DNA of 64,000 nt from Bolinopsis microptera (taxonomy: Eukaryota; Ctenophora; Tentaculata; Lobata; Bolinopsidae): positions 2,437,375 through 2,501,374 of the forward strand of contig NC_087072.1 in the NCBI RefSeq assembly GCF_026151205.1, written 5' to 3'. Below are positions 25,113 through 45,556 of the stretch, piece by piece. The notes beneath the pieces were generated by a model that saw only the letters and a list, made by a program, of their open reading frames with translations, did no database searches and was not told the DNA's origin. The translations under genes were made by a program, and so were the position numbers. Each line of letters begins with the position of its first letter. Positions within the stretch are counted from its first letter, which is position 1.

Positions 25113-25268
25113 AGTAGAGGAAGGTTTGTGAATACTGATTAGATAGAAATCCGGTTAATAATGACCGCTGATATAACGATACTACTATGATAAACTATTG
25201 TAATATCAGCTCGAACATTATTAATGAGATTTCTATCTTATCAGCATTTACAAACCCCCTCAACATAG
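25113..25268. mobile_element. Small foldback element (~155 bp)
   Basis: The left arm (GGTTTGTGAATACTGATTAG, ATAGAAATC) is mirrored by the right arm (complement reads GGTTTGTAAATGCTGATAAG, ATAGAAATC). Arms are ~35 bp with several mismatches. I see no clean target duplication. Confidence 0.6.
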
Positions 25269-26369
25269 GTTCGCAACTTATTTTACACTGACCAATATTA
25301 TCTACTTATTTTAGTAATATCGTCACCCATTTATTACCTGGTTTCCGAATAAAAACCAGCAAAAAGCCAGACATTCGAGTTTAAATTCTGGTGACCGCCG
25401 CAGTTAAAGAACTTAAGGGAGCGATACCTAGGCGATGATAATGGACGGGAAGTGCGTCACGATCCTACATCTACATTTCGCTATAAGTATAACACTATCT
25501 TTATCGACAAGCTCTGCCGTTTGTTCGACTTAAATGTGTGCTATATTAGACTATCGATATATTTGACAGCTTTCGGTTATTAAAGAGGCATCAATATCAA
25601 AGGTGTATAACGAATTATGTGTGGTGTATATACTATATTGCTTACAGGGTACCTTTCGTGTCCTGTTGATGCTGATTCTACTGCTATTGTTAAAAGCTTG
25701 TTGATCAATGTAATGCCTCATTTGTATTTTTATAATAGAGGCCAGATCGATTCAATGTAATGCGTAGACTCAGCCTGAAAGCTGATTTCTTAACCAAGAC
25801 TTTTTAGCTTACTCGTTTAACGCACACTCAGTATTAGCCGGAATAAACTAAGAAAATCCTCTTGTGACTTGTTCTTACACTATAACTATAACTTACTTAC
25901 GGAACTGAGAATAACATGAAATAACTGCACCAGCTAATGAATGTTAATTATGTTAATTATGTTAAGTATGTTTAGCAGCTCAACGCCACAACACACAACA
26001 ACTGCTAACTGCTAGACTGTTGACACACGTTGCATTTCTCTTCTCACGCTCGAAAGGGATATGAAACGTGTAGCAACTTACTTACTTGTACTACACCTGA
26101 TAAACTTTCAACACATCAAACATCTGTCTTTTGAACTGATGAGTGGCTTCATAACTAAAAAAGGCAGTTTAATTTTCAGTCGGGTTTTAACTCAAATCAA
26201 TAAAACTTCCAAGTTCTTTAAGTAGTAATGTTATCTCTATGTTGATGAAAATGTTGATGAATTTTATGAACACCATGGATTTGCTAGTCTCGCACAATAA
26301 ACTTCATCGAACTTGAAGGAACTCCAATCTTTTCTATCATGAGGCCATTTCTAACCGCACCGCACACAG
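25269..26369. other. Gene-free or intronic stretch, nothing recognised
   Basis: Probably the intron or 5' region of the gene whose exons start at 26370. I could not pick out earlier exons. Confidence 0.4.
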
Positions 26370-26891
26370 GAGCATGTTTCATCCAATATCCTTGACAACG
26401 CAATCAGAAGAAGCATCATGTAACACGTGTGGTAAGACAGTTCCCATAGCAACACTGACAACATGGCTGGAGATGTGTGGAGTAGACTACCAAGAGTGGG
26501 ACGACACTGAGATTAACAAACCTTACAGGTTTAATTTTGTATACCCCTCAATGAGGATGTGACTTGTATTTTTAAAGAATAATTAGATAAATCAACATAT
26601 TGATTAGGCAGGTTATTTGCATGTATACCAGTACTGACAAGCAAGGTTAAATCTATAACTTTAATATCCCATATTTCCAGGAGAGCAGAGCAGACGTTTG
26701 AGAAACAGGACCACAGAGAACGAAAGTTTTTTGAGTGGAGCCGCGCACACGGACTGAGTGACGACACTGTCTTCACCCTACTCTCCTACAATATTAAGAG
26801 GATATCATCACTTAGGAACACTCCGGTAGACTTTCTTGATGAGATGGAACTCTCCAAGGGCCAGAAGATTATACTCCGATCCCTCATGTAA
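26370..26891 (+). CDS. Two 3' exons of an unidentified gene with a CxxC motif and a SAM-like end
   Basis: Exons are 26370-26528 and 26681-26891, with acceptors CACACAG and ATTTCCAG and a matching phase (2 to 2). The first carries CNTCGK, a CxxC zinc-binding-like knuckle, then an acidic segment. The second is a helical ~68-residue stretch (FFEWSRAHGLSDDTVFTLL, ISSLRNTPVDFLDEMELSKG, QKIILRSLM) that resembles a SAM-type five-helix fold in its spacing of hydrophobics. The frame ends at TAA (26889-26891). However, this TAA lies inside GTAAGT, a perfect donor, so the exon may instead end at 26887 and continue downstream. The 5' exons were not found. Confidence 0.6.
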
Positions 26892-27866
26892 GTCGGAAAA
26901 TTCTTACTCTTAGATCAATTTACTCTCAATTTGTCCAGACTCGGCAAAAAACTCATCATATTTCGAGTTGGCTCATACATGTATCACCTTATCGGTCATT
27001 AGTCATGAGCTTACGCTCAACAATTGGTTTGTGAAAATATTTGAACTCAAGGAAACAAGCAATCAAACAGGTAAAATTAAATAACGTTATTGTCATATGA
27101 TTTCCACAGCTCTCATCAATTTCGTAAATTATAAAACATGCCGTCAATAATATTCATACGGTTCAGTCTGTTTTCTTTGAATCACTGATTTTATCAATCT
27201 TAAGAGATAATTAAACCCAACGGGCAAATGTCAACAAGATCAACGCTGCAGTCTGAAATCTGCACATTTGAAGTTCTAACTTTGGGTTTATGATATGAAA
27301 TCGATAACTGATCACTATATCTGGCTCTTTATCAATAATCTCACATACAGTAAGCAGTTAATACTGCTGTCTACTTTATTCTAAATTTATGTAATTAGTA
27401 CTACTAAGGTTTACTTTGTACGGTTGTTCTTAAAATACTAATATAGACATGATTCGTGCATGATTACTATCTTGAACAAATACCAGACTGTATCAAGTAG
27501 TTTGTAAAACTTATTTCATCACTTTTGTGCAAAAATAGCCATGACATTCAACCGTTCTTCTGAAGCAATTAACGAAATTTCAATATCCATTTAAGTCAAA
27601 TACTAATCAAATAAAAATAAATAACAACGACTTAAATAGCTTCGATAAACAAATAAAGTAATGGAATAATTTAAACGCAATAATTTTGGAACCAATTAAA
27701 CACTCAGAAAAATGAAGCAATAAATATTCTTAGTCAAATAAGTCAATGGTACTAGTCAAGCCTACCATCCGTCTGTCTCTGTTTCCATTCCAAGTCCTAT
27801 GGCCTGCAATCTCAGTCGTGCTTCACTCTTACATAGATTTGTTGCAATCCTGGCTCCCCTGTTTCA
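26892..27866. other. Gene-free stretch between convergent genes
   Basis: AT-rich, with no exon I can support on either strand. Confidence 0.4.
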
Positions 27867-27867
27867 A

Positions 27868-28125
27868 AGAGCTGCCTCACAAAGCTGTCTCACAAAGCTG
27901 CCTCACAAAGCTGCCTCACAAAGCTGCCTCACAAAGCTGTCTCACAAAGCTGCCTCACAAAGCTGCCTCACAAAGCTACCTCACAAAGCTGTCTCACAAA
28001 GCTGCCTCACAAAGCTGCCTCACAAAGCTGTCTCACAAAGCTGTCTCACAAAGCTGCCTCACAAAGCTGCCTCACAAAGCTGCCTCACAAAGCTGTCTCA
28101 CAAAGCTGCCTCACAAAGCTGTCTC
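27868..28125. repeat. 13-bp minisatellite, about 20 copies, entering the RTK coding end
   Basis: The unit is CTGCCTCACAAAG or CTGTCTCACAAAG. On the minus strand the first unit supplies the final codons and stop of the receptor kinase (ACA GCT TTG TGA, 28111-28122). Confidence 0.95.
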
Positions 28126-31100
28126 TACGGTTACAATGCCAGGTTCGGAAACGTATCTGTTAGTTGAAATCTCATTGTTAGTTATGGTACCCGAGCTAGA
28201 TTCCTCACCCATGCAACAGGTCGTCCTGCTGCTGCCCTCTCCGTTTAAGAACACTCCGCGTGTCATCGTGTCCCGTGGGTAAGGGGGTGACCGGAGGTTG
28301 CTATCTGGCATCAGTACGGAGTCCTGCAAGGCAGCATCGTGGGCCCCTTGAGCGGAAGTAGAGGGCTGAGAATCTGGGCTTGCTGAGGAGTAAATCCCGA
28401 CGTTTGACATTCCGGAGTTGCGTAACATTTGATTGAGTCGGGTCCTCATTGCTTTGAAAGTAGGTCTGTCGGCTGGATCCGTCTCCCATGTGGCCTGCAT
28501 CAACACACTAACATCCTCAGTGCAGTGGGGCGGCACGTGCAGTTTGAAGCCACTATCCAGCATCCCTTGCACTTCCTCATTACTGTACCCACTGTACGGG
28601 AAATGTCCTTCCGTGTATACCTCCCACATCAGAACTCCGAAAGCCCACACATCTGATTCGGGCGTATATTTACCGTACTTAAGCGACTCTGGAGACATCC
28701 ATCTTATCGGCACCTGTCCTCCCACCTTCTTGTAGTAGTTGGACATGGACATGCTGCGAGAGAGACCAAAGTCAGCAACTTTCACCACCATGTTAGGTCC
28801 CACCAGGCAGTTTCTAGCGGCTATATCCCTGTGGACGATGTTCCTTGATACCATGTGCTCTAAGCCACATACCACTTGGTAGCAAATGTAGAGCTTGTCA
28901 GTGAGAGAAAGGACTGGCTCCCCGTTCATCAGGAAGTCTCGGAGGTTTCCATTCTCCATGAACTCGGACAGTATCATGTACTGCTCGTACTCAGTGCAGA
29001 TTCCAAGCAACTTGACGACGTTAGGATGATCCAGCTGGTACATCATCACCACTTCTTTCAGGAAATCTTCTGATGAGTTATCATCTTCAGGGTGCATCAG
29101 ACATTTAACAGCCACATCAATCTCTCCAGGAACTCCATCTTCATCGGTTACGGTAAGCCGCCCTTTGAGAACTTTGCCAAACTGCCCGGCGCCAAGTACT
29201 CTATCAGTCACCAGATCTTCCTTGTTAATCCGTGGGATTCGAGCCAGCATTGGTTCCTCCTCCTCCAGGGGTATGGTGCTGTAGAGGGTGTTGACACCCA
29301 TCTTCGTCCTCACCGTGTCCAGGGCAAGCTTAGTGTCCAAATTACTGACTTTTGCCTGGTTTTTCTTGACAATCTTGTAGATGAAGGTTGTGGAAGCGAC
29401 AAGAAAGACTGTTAAGACTCCAAGTCCAATCAAGTACCAATAGCTAGAGAAAGGCACTGTTGGTGTTTCTGGTCCCTTCGCAGCAGTTTTATTTATCGGG
29501 GAATGGATGGTGATACCAGCTGAAGGAAAGGAAATAAATTAGTATCGATTTTTTGTACAGTGTAATAATCAGGGACCCAAAATTATATTTTGAAACATCG
29601 GGCGCACATGAATTTCTGAACAGGACGTGAATGATGAGCACTAGGGTTCGTTTTTGTGTACAGACGTATAAGACACGCATATTGAAAGCCTAGATGCTCG
29701 ACTATAATTAAGGTCCAATTGAAAAATAAACGTGCACCGGACATTTCGAAATTCTTGAAGGGTCAGGTCAAATTTATTTGATCATGAATTAGAAGAAAAT
29801 ACAACTACAAGCTGGCATGCGACAGAAAATAATTGCATATCCCAGCAATGTATTTTTGATAACTTAAGATTCAAGAAGTAGTGTTAAAATAGGCTACCCT
29901 ATTCTTTTAGAGAAAACGCAGAAGACAAGAAACCATCAAAAACTAGCATGCACGCAAAGCAAAATGTCAAACGCCATTTCAAAAATGAAGTGAAGAGTAT
30001 TCAGAAGCGTATAAAACAGAAAGAGCGAAATTGAAAGCGGGAGTTAAAGTAAAAGATCCCATTCCAACTCCTACCGGGTATCGTTGTCGAATCTGGTATG
30101 GTGGTCTGGGCTATTAACGGATTTGTTTGAGTAAATTGTTAATGGTAATTGAAACACCAAGCTCCAAAAATTTTAGTTTTTGGGATGATTAGTCGTATAA
30201 TTTTGTTGACGATAGGAAAACTTGCGAAATTATACAAAGTAGAGTTTAGAATTGGTACTTACGTTTGCTACCAGCAGTTAGTGGTCTAAGTTCGACCCTG
30301 ATATTTTTACTCAGACGGAACGTGTCTTGCTGGTCGGGTTCAGCCCATTTCTTGCCAGTCTCAGCCCAGCACTTGTAGATACCTTCGTCTTTCATAGGAA
30401 TATGCCAGATCTCTTTACCATGTTCTGAAGGTGTGGAGCTATCTTCAGTTCCATTGGGGAAAGTCCAGCCCAGTGAAGTTGCATTTAAGCTCCATTCTGT
30501 CATGTCGATTTTACACATAATGCTCTCACTTGCTGTGTGTCCTATCATCTTCATCATGTCCGGGGAGAGGGTGTTGGTTTCAGGAACGCTTATGAACATC
30601 ATATGTTTCATTTCAGTGGAGTTGTTCTGGGAAACCTTGCAGTGAAACTCTTTCCCAGCCACCTTTTGATTTGAACTAAATGATATCTCTTTGGTTTTAC
30701 CTTGTTTTCTCACATACCACCAACTGCCGTCAGTTTGTGGCCAGCCATCTCCAATGCACTGGGGATCTTTGTATTGAAAGTCAGCAACATCCAGAAGACC
30801 AATATCAGAATGGCTAGATACAACGGGAGGTGTAACGGCGAGATTCAGCGGCAGAACAGACCTAGCCAGCTCTTGATCTACCCCTCCTAGCAGTAGCCTC
30901 ATCTCGCAATAATTAACTCCTTCAAAATCTTTAGTCAAGAATGGCACAGTTATGTTGAGCTCATGGAGATATTGGTGTTTCGGGCGGCTTTGTATTGGTG
31001 CGAAGTATTGAATAAAAGGCAGTTTGCTGGTTATGGAGTCCAAGTCGAGGGTGCAGTCTCCATATTCTATTCGAGTTCCATTAAAAGAGCAGGTGTAGTT

Positions 31101-32582
31101 TCCACAGGTTAACAGCGTCCTGACTTCTTCTCTTGGCCAAACGGTGGTCGTGTAGTTTATCTGGAACCCGTAACCTACATCAAGGGTTTCTTGCAGTTCA
31201 TCCAACACAAGTTCTTCGTCCAGAAAGATAATGTCTGAGCAGGAATCATCAGCTTCCTTGTTGTCGCAACATATTTTCTTCTTATCTTCGTTTATCCAAC
31301 CATAACGAGTCTCCCAGTCAGTCCCATTCCAGCAGAGTACGTCAACATTACCACTGTTCCAACCAAGAGGACCTGAAGTGAGCGTCGTGTTGCTTGGGAG
31401 CAGGTAGTATCTGGCGTTGGTGCGGTTCGTCCTAGGTTCAGTTCCCTCCTCCTTTTTTATGAATGTAAGGGGGACATTCGTTCCTTGGTAGTTGCAGGTG
31501 GTGCTTCCAACCTGGCCTATCGTCTGAAGGGTGACATTGCTAGGATCTGCTAGATGGGGACACGTGACTCCCTTAAGACCGGCTGCTACTCCTTGGTAGA
31601 GATATACTCCTTGATAGGGCGGCTGTCGAGTAACTGTTATTCTACCTGAGTGAGGAGCGTCTCATGAAAGTGCCTAATCAATTTAAGAGTGAAGGCGTGA
31701 GCTAAAAGATCGACCAAAATTATGAAATTTTTGCTCTCGCAATGCGATAAACCAAATGGACCTGGTGGATATCAAGATCATAGCCGTACGGCTAGTCATT
31801 AAGGCCAGAGGGGAGGGGGAAGGATGAACATTTATTTTTCGGTTTTCAGATATATGTGTAAGAGCTGCTGGAAGTGGGAAAAAAACAAAGCATTAAATTC
31901 AGACCAACCGTTCCTGACCAACCGTTATCCTCATATTTCAAGAACAAAAGTAAAATTCAAAATTCGGTTCATAATTGTTTTTGGGCATTCACCCAAGGAG
32001 CGCCCATGCCAAGTTTCATGTCTCAGGGGCGGCCATTCTGTTCCAAAAATTGATATTAACCCTATGTTTAGGAGAGCAATTGTAGGTTTATATTTTACTA
32101 GTAATTACAGGTAAACCTAAAACTTTGTCGCTGAAAAACTGAAAAATAAGTGTTAACCCCCTCCCTCCCCCCCCCCCCCCCCCCCCCTTTGGCCTTTAGC
32201 AAGAAAACGAAGCTCGGATTTCCCTTTCTACAGAAGGGGTCAGACGTTCCCTGGCCCAACACGCGCGCAGTGTGTGTTTCCTCCAAAGCTGCGAAGCGGT
32301 CTGGCCCTTCTATTTGACACGTGAGACAAAGAGGTCTATGGACAAAATTTAATAATTTAGATAAGCAGCTCACGCCTCCATTCACGTACACACCTGTTGT
32401 CGAGTTCTAACTTTTATAAACATCACAATTTCTGTGGAGCGATAAATTGGCAAACAGTCAAACAAATCTTTAAGTAAAAAATAACATAAAAACCGGAAAA
32501 TTATCAATGAATTGTCTACAACAAACTTACCTAAACTACAGTAAACCAAGACTCCGAGCACAAAAACGTACACAAATGACAT
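28111..32582 (-). CDS. Receptor tyrosine kinase, complete, 947 aa, three exons
   Basis: Exons are 32531-32582, 30263-31645 and 28111-29519; all splice sites are GT-AG and in phase. Exon 1 is a signal peptide (MSFVYVFVLGVLVYCSLG). Exon 2 is a Cys-rich, N-glycosylated ectodomain ending in an Ig-like fold (Cys395, Trp411, then DEGIYKC with Cys443). One transmembrane helix spans about residues 505-529. The kinase domain has GAGQFGKV (588-595), VAVK Lys617, HRDIAARN (708-715), DFG (728-730), paired activation-loop tyrosines 740-741 and RWMSPES. All catalytic residues are present, so it should be an active membrane tyrosine kinase. RWMSPESL is reminiscent of insulin-receptor/ROS kinases, but the ectodomain is unlike theirs. 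The family is unresolved and the ligand unknown. The Ser-rich tail ends inside a minisatellite. Confidence 0.9.
32168..32188. repeat. Poly-C tract in RTK intron 1
   Basis: An uninterrupted run of about 20 C within the 885-bp first intron of the receptor kinase (31646-32530). The rest of that intron and of intron 2 (29520-30262) shows nothing notable. Confidence 0.95.
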
Positions 32583-33289
32583 AACGGATACAGCGGACCA
32601 ACACTGAGACGAGCGAGAAATAGAAGTGATAGCTCAAGTCACGTTTGAGTCTAAGGTCAGGACCTCCTCAGCTACTCAGAGAACGGATTGAAATTTCAGA
32701 CAATCTCCGACTCCGGGAGATGACCACAGTACAACGGCCCAGTTTGTGTTATTATACATGGATGTATGGATTTTTCTTATTAAAGTTATGGTTTTCATAT
32801 CCTGTTAACACAGGATATGTGAGAGGGAGTAGGAGGAGGATGTGGATAAAAAGAGAAATTGGAGATGAGCCAGACGAGAAGTCTGATGTAAATAGCCGTT
32901 AAAAATCGACCACCAATACCAGATCTTATGCTGTACTTTTAGTCAATTAAAGTAATTTATACTCAAAAACTTATAGTTGAAGGACAGGTAGACCTTGCCT
33001 CGGGTTTGTCAATTCTCTATGATAATTATCAGGTAATTATAAACATTCTCTCTCTCTCTTCCTCTCTCTCGCGCTCAGTTCAACAGTTCATTATCGTTGA
33101 CCGTGGTTCGTACATAAAATACCTGTCTACATCAGAAAGGTTTAGTATTCTTATGAGTTAACTCAATTTGCGATCTCGGACGGACATAGTTTACCAAACC
33201 TAGAAGTTTTACATACTGTAAGCTACTGTAGGATCAATTACAATTGTTCAGACAAACTGCCAGTAAATGGATCCTGAAAAGTTGGGCAT
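32583..33289. other. Spacer upstream of the receptor kinase
   Basis: This probably holds the RTK promoter (minus) and may hold upstream parts of the plus-strand zinc-finger-like gene. An exon-like segment at about 32813-32890 has an acceptor-like TTAACACAG, but its phase does not join the next exon, so it is not called. Confidence 0.4.
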
Positions 33290-33905
33290 GGTCACTAACA
33301 GTGGTCACTAACAGTGGCCACTAACAGTGGTCACTAACAGTGGTCACTAACAGTGGTCACTAACAGTGGTCACTAACAGTGGTCACTAACAGTGGTCACT
33401 AACAGTGGTCACTAACAGTGGTCACTAACAGTGGTCACTAACAGTGGTCACTAACAGTGGTCACTAACAGTGGTCACTAACAGTGGTCACTAACAGTGGT
33501 CACTAACAGTGGTCACTAACAGTGGTCACTAACAGTGGTCACTAACAGTGGTCACTAACAGTGGTCACTAACAGTGGTCACTAACAGTGGTCACTAACAG
33601 TGGTCACTAACAGTGGTCACTAACAGTGGTCACTAACAGTGGTCACTAACAGTGGTCACTAACAGTGGTCACTAACAGTGGTCACTAACAGTGGTCACTA
33701 ACAGTGGTCACTAACAGTGGTCACTAACAGTGGTCACTAACAGTGGTCACTAACAGTGGTCACTAACAGTGGTCACTAACAGTGGTCACTAACAGTGGTC
33801 ACTAACAGTGGTCACTAACAGTGGTCACTAACAGTGGTCACTAACAGTGGTCACTAACATTGGTCACTAACAGTGGTCACTAACAGTGGTCACTAACATT
33901 GGTCT
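33290..33905. repeat. 13-bp minisatellite, about 47 copies, ending at a splice acceptor
   Basis: The unit is GGTCACTAACAGT, almost perfectly homogeneous. Each unit contains CTAAC, which fits the animal branch-point consensus. The array stops about 18 bases before the acceptor of the exon at 33924. Confidence 0.95.
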
Positions 33906-33923
33906 CTAACAATATCTCTGCAG

Positions 33924-35151
33924 GATTGACGATTGGAGCTGTTCATTCTGTGGCACGTACCACACTTCTCCTAAAAATAGCTGCAGTCTCTCCTCACGAC
34001 GACCAGGTCACTGTCTTACACGCTCTCTTATCTTGCATTTTTATTAGCTTATCTAAGATTATTGGATCGATCTATGTTACCCTGTCATTATATACAGCAT
34101 AATGCGGGTATGTGATGGTATACTGATAAATATCATACTTAAATTACCCCACCGTAATGATATGATCACCTGATATGAGTAACATCTCACCTGATATGAG
34201 TACCATCTCAAAGTTATAATTGAAACAAGATCTCATACCTCAGGGCCCTCAACCCCCGCAATACACGAGAGAGGGGGGTCTCTCAAGTCTAGACCGGAGA
34301 AACAGAGTATTACCCCGGGGAAGTACCCGATCAGGGCCTGCAGAACCGGCAGTGTCATGCAGAGTCCCAGATGTAAGTCAATAAGTAGTAAGTGCCCCGA
34401 ATTTTCATTGTGGTCGTTGTGTTTTTTTAAATCTCCATTGATTGTGTAAAAGTGTAAAGTTATAAATTCTAGCAAATCAGATGTACTAATAAATTGTCAT
34501 AGTTAAAAAGTAATTGGAACCTAAGCCACATCTATACATAGTGTATAGTCTATACTTACACATTACAGTAAACACTACTTACTTACACACTAATTACACA
34601 CTACTTACACACTAATTACACACTACTTACACACTACTTACACACTACTTACTTACACACTACTTGCACACTACTTACACACTACTTACACACTACTTAC
34701 TAACACACTTCTTACTTACACACTACTTACACACTACTTACACACTACTTACACACTACTTACACACTACTTACACACTACTTACACACTACTTACACAC
34801 TAATTACACACTACTTACACACTACTTACACACTAATTACACACTACTTACACACTACTTACTTATACACTACTTACACACTACTTACACACTACTTACT
34901 TACACACTTCTTACTTACACACTACTTACACACTACTTACACACTACTAACTCTCAGGTAACAGTCTCCCGGATGAGGAGTACTTTGACAATAACGACTA
35001 CGATTCAGAGCTGGACGAGGACCCGCTAGAGGCGGTGCTCAAGAGAGGTCGGAGAAACACGACCGGTCAGAACTTTGGTTACTTGAACTGTCATCCTAAA
35101 TACTGGGCAGATATCCTGCCTGTCCCTAGCAAACTCATCAAGATGCTCTGA
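33924..35151 (+). CDS. Two 3' exons of a zinc-finger-like gene
   Basis: Exons are 33924-34006 (acceptor ATCTCTGCAG) and 34958-35151 (acceptor CTCTCAG), ending in TGA. The chosen frame joins in phase. Exon 1 reads DDWSCSFCGTYHT...SCSL, a WxCxxC pattern like the first half of a RanBP2-type zinc finger. Exon 2 is acidic (PDEEYFDNNDYDSELDEDP), then basic (KRGRRN), and ends WADILPVPSKLIKML. The alternative frame hits a stop early, so this frame is preferred. The donor GTCACT after 34006 is weak. I do not recognise the family, and the upstream exons are unknown. The last 17 codons are the first unit of a 52-bp tandem array. Confidence 0.6.
34573..34949. repeat. 11-bp minisatellite ending at a splice acceptor (array 1)
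   Basis: The unit is ACACACTACTT with variants (ACTTACTTAC, CTAATTAC). It ends in TACTAACTCTCAG, so the last unit merges into a perfect TACTAAC branch-point-like sequence and the CAG acceptor of the exon at 34958. Confidence 0.93.
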
Positions 35152-35750
35152 ATACTGGGCAGACATCCTGCCTGTCCCTAGCAAACTCATCAAGATGCTC
35201 TGAATACTGGGCAGATATCCTGCCTGTCCCTAGCAAACTCATCAAGATGCTCTGAATACTGGGCAGATATCCTGCCTGTCCCTAGCAAACTCATCAAGAT
35301 GGTCTGAATACTGGGCAGATATCCTGCCTGTCCCTAGCAAACTCATCAAGATGCTCTGAATACTGGGCAGATATCCTGCCTGTCCCTAGCAAACTCATCA
35401 AGATGCTCTGAATACTGGGCAGATATCCTGCCTGTCCCTAGCAAACTCATCAAGATGCTCTGAATACTGGGCAGATATCCTGCCTGTCCCTAGCAAACTC
35501 ATCAAGATGCTCTGAAACGCGCCTACAGATATCCTGCCTGTCCCTAGCAAACTCATCAAGATGCTCTAAATACTGGGCAGATATCCTGCCTGTCCCTAGC
35601 AAACTCATCAAGATGCTCTGAATACTGGGCAGATATCCTGCCTGTCCCTAGCAAACTCATCAAGATGCTCTGAAACGCGCCTACAAATGAAGTACAGATA
35701 TCCTGCCTGTCACTAGCAAACTCATCAAGATGCTCTGAAACGCGCGTACA
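35098..35750 (+). repeat. 52-bp array, about 12 copies, seeded from the last codons of the gene
   Basis: The first unit lies inside the coding exon (codons for YWADILPVPSKLIKML and stop). The following units repeat it in the 3'UTR with about 98% identity. The last three units carry an inserted AACGCGCCTACA variant. Because 52 is not divisible by three and each unit ends in TGA, the array cannot extend the protein. Confidence 0.93.
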
Positions 35751-36650
35751 CATGAAGTTAATGCAATCGTTTTTTTTCCTGCTTGAAAGCTTAAAGTAGC
35801 GGATTTTTGAAGGAACTGCTATAGTCTATACTAGCACTTTGAACACAGGAGTTGAATACCACAAGATCAAGAGGTTGTGTTTCAAAGAGAATGAGAAGTT
35901 TCTTAAAGAGACCAGACAGTGAGTCCATGATGAGTCCAAAATGGCTTAGCAATATTAGATGAGATCGTTGATATGATTAATTTCCAGATCAGTCAGCATA
36001 CATGTCTGAATGATTGGGGCTACAGACAGTTTTATAGTTCAAAACACTAGTTTGAAGACATCATTGAGTGGTTTGATTGATTGTTTTTGATATATAGATA
36101 GTTAACATGATTATTTAAATTTTTACGTGCCGTGTTTCATTATACACTATCACGACAAAATATAGCATAAATTTGTTAATTTGTTAATATCATGGCTCAT
36201 AGAAGCTTTTTTGACAACAAATTCGCTTTAGGATTTCAATGAATTTAACACTTTATAAGAAAATATTGTTCTTTTCGTTAAATTTCTCACTTTACCGTAC
36301 ACGGAATAAAACTCTAATTGGTTTAATGAGCGTTATCCGCCAGGGTGGGCTTCCTCAAGCAGAAATAATCACGTGACTAAAACGTGACACACAGATGCAA
36401 GCCGAACACCGAAATGTTCAATATAATCTCACAAGCATTTCGAAATAACCACAAAATCTGACATCATCTTGAAAAGCTTAGAAATAACTGGGTACCATGT
36501 CAAAGAACCGTGTCGCTGTAAAAATGACCTCACGAATCCAGGGGCTGATTTAACTTTACTCTGTGCGCTAAGTAATTGCGTTAATTAGAAAGGTGACCAA
36601 CAGGGGTTACAATGTGTAACGAAGCAGTTCCGGAACTACGGAGCTTCCTA
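35751..36650. other. Spacer upstream of alpha-tubulin
   Basis: No gene seen. The right edge contains the tubulin promoter region. Confidence 0.4.
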
Positions 36651-36718
36651 ATTGGTCAATATTGGTCATGTGATTGAGAGGGCAGGTTCTGATAGGTTGA
36701 GGAGGTCGGGTATAAAGA
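36650..36718 (+). promoter_or_regulatory. Alpha-tubulin promoter: two CCAAT boxes and TATA box
   Basis: Two inverted CCAAT motifs (ATTGG within CTAATTGGTCAATATTGGTC, 36650-36668) lie about 50 bases upstream of TATAAAGA (36711-36718). The TATA box is about 95 bases before the ATG at 36813. Confidence 0.7.
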
Positions 36719-36812
36719 GCAAAACGTAATGAATATCATTAGTTTTTGATTTTTTTCTATTTCAATCGTTACTCAAGTTGTTTAGAGAAATTCACAGAAA
36801 TTCAAGTTCAAC

Positions 36813-45138
<8,326 letters not shown>

Positions 45139-45139
45139 A

Positions 45140-45556
45140 CGTGTCTCCATTGAGACGCGGTGTGTCTCCGTCTCAGTGTTCTGTTATACTCCGTGTCTCC
45201 ATTGAGACGCGGTGTGTCTCCGTCTCAGTGTTCTGTTATACTCCGTGTCTCCATTGTGACGCGGTGTGTCTCCGTCTCAGTGTTCTGTTATACTCCGTGT
45301 CTCCATTGAGACGCGGTGTGTCTCCGTCTCAGTGTTCTGTTATACTCCGTGTCTCCATTGAGACGCGGTGTGTCTCCGTCTCAGTGTTCTGTTATACTCC
45401 GTGTCTCCATTGAGACGAGGTGTGTCTCCGTCTCAGTGTTCTGTTATACTCCGTGTCTCCATTGAGACGCGGTGTGTCTCCGTCTCAGTGTTCTGTTATA
45501 CTCCGTGTCTCCATTGAGACGCGGTGTGTCTCCGTCTCTGTGTTCTGTTATACTCT
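45140..45556 (+). repeat. 52-bp array, eight copies, starting two bases after the tubulin stop
   Basis: The unit begins CGTGTCTCCATTGAGACG and each copy contains short self-complementary GTCTC/GAGAC segments. It forms the first 400 bases of the 3'UTR. Copies are nearly identical. Confidence 0.95.

Noticed and set aside
27746-28282. Plus-strand ORFs of AASQSCLTKLPHK repeats
   Set aside because: They are antisense to the RTK 3' end and generated by the 13-bp satellite.
32813-32890. Possible upstream exon of the zinc-finger-like gene
   Set aside because: Acceptor-like sequence is present but the phase does not match the next exon and the donor is poor.
34664-35029. 121-codon ORF of [10 protein letters not shown] repeats
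   Set aside because: It is the 11-bp satellite plus the beginning of a real exon in a different frame.
45141-45413. 90-codon ORF after the tubulin stop
   Set aside because: Lies in the 52-bp 3'UTR array; not in frame with tubulin and not part of a gene.
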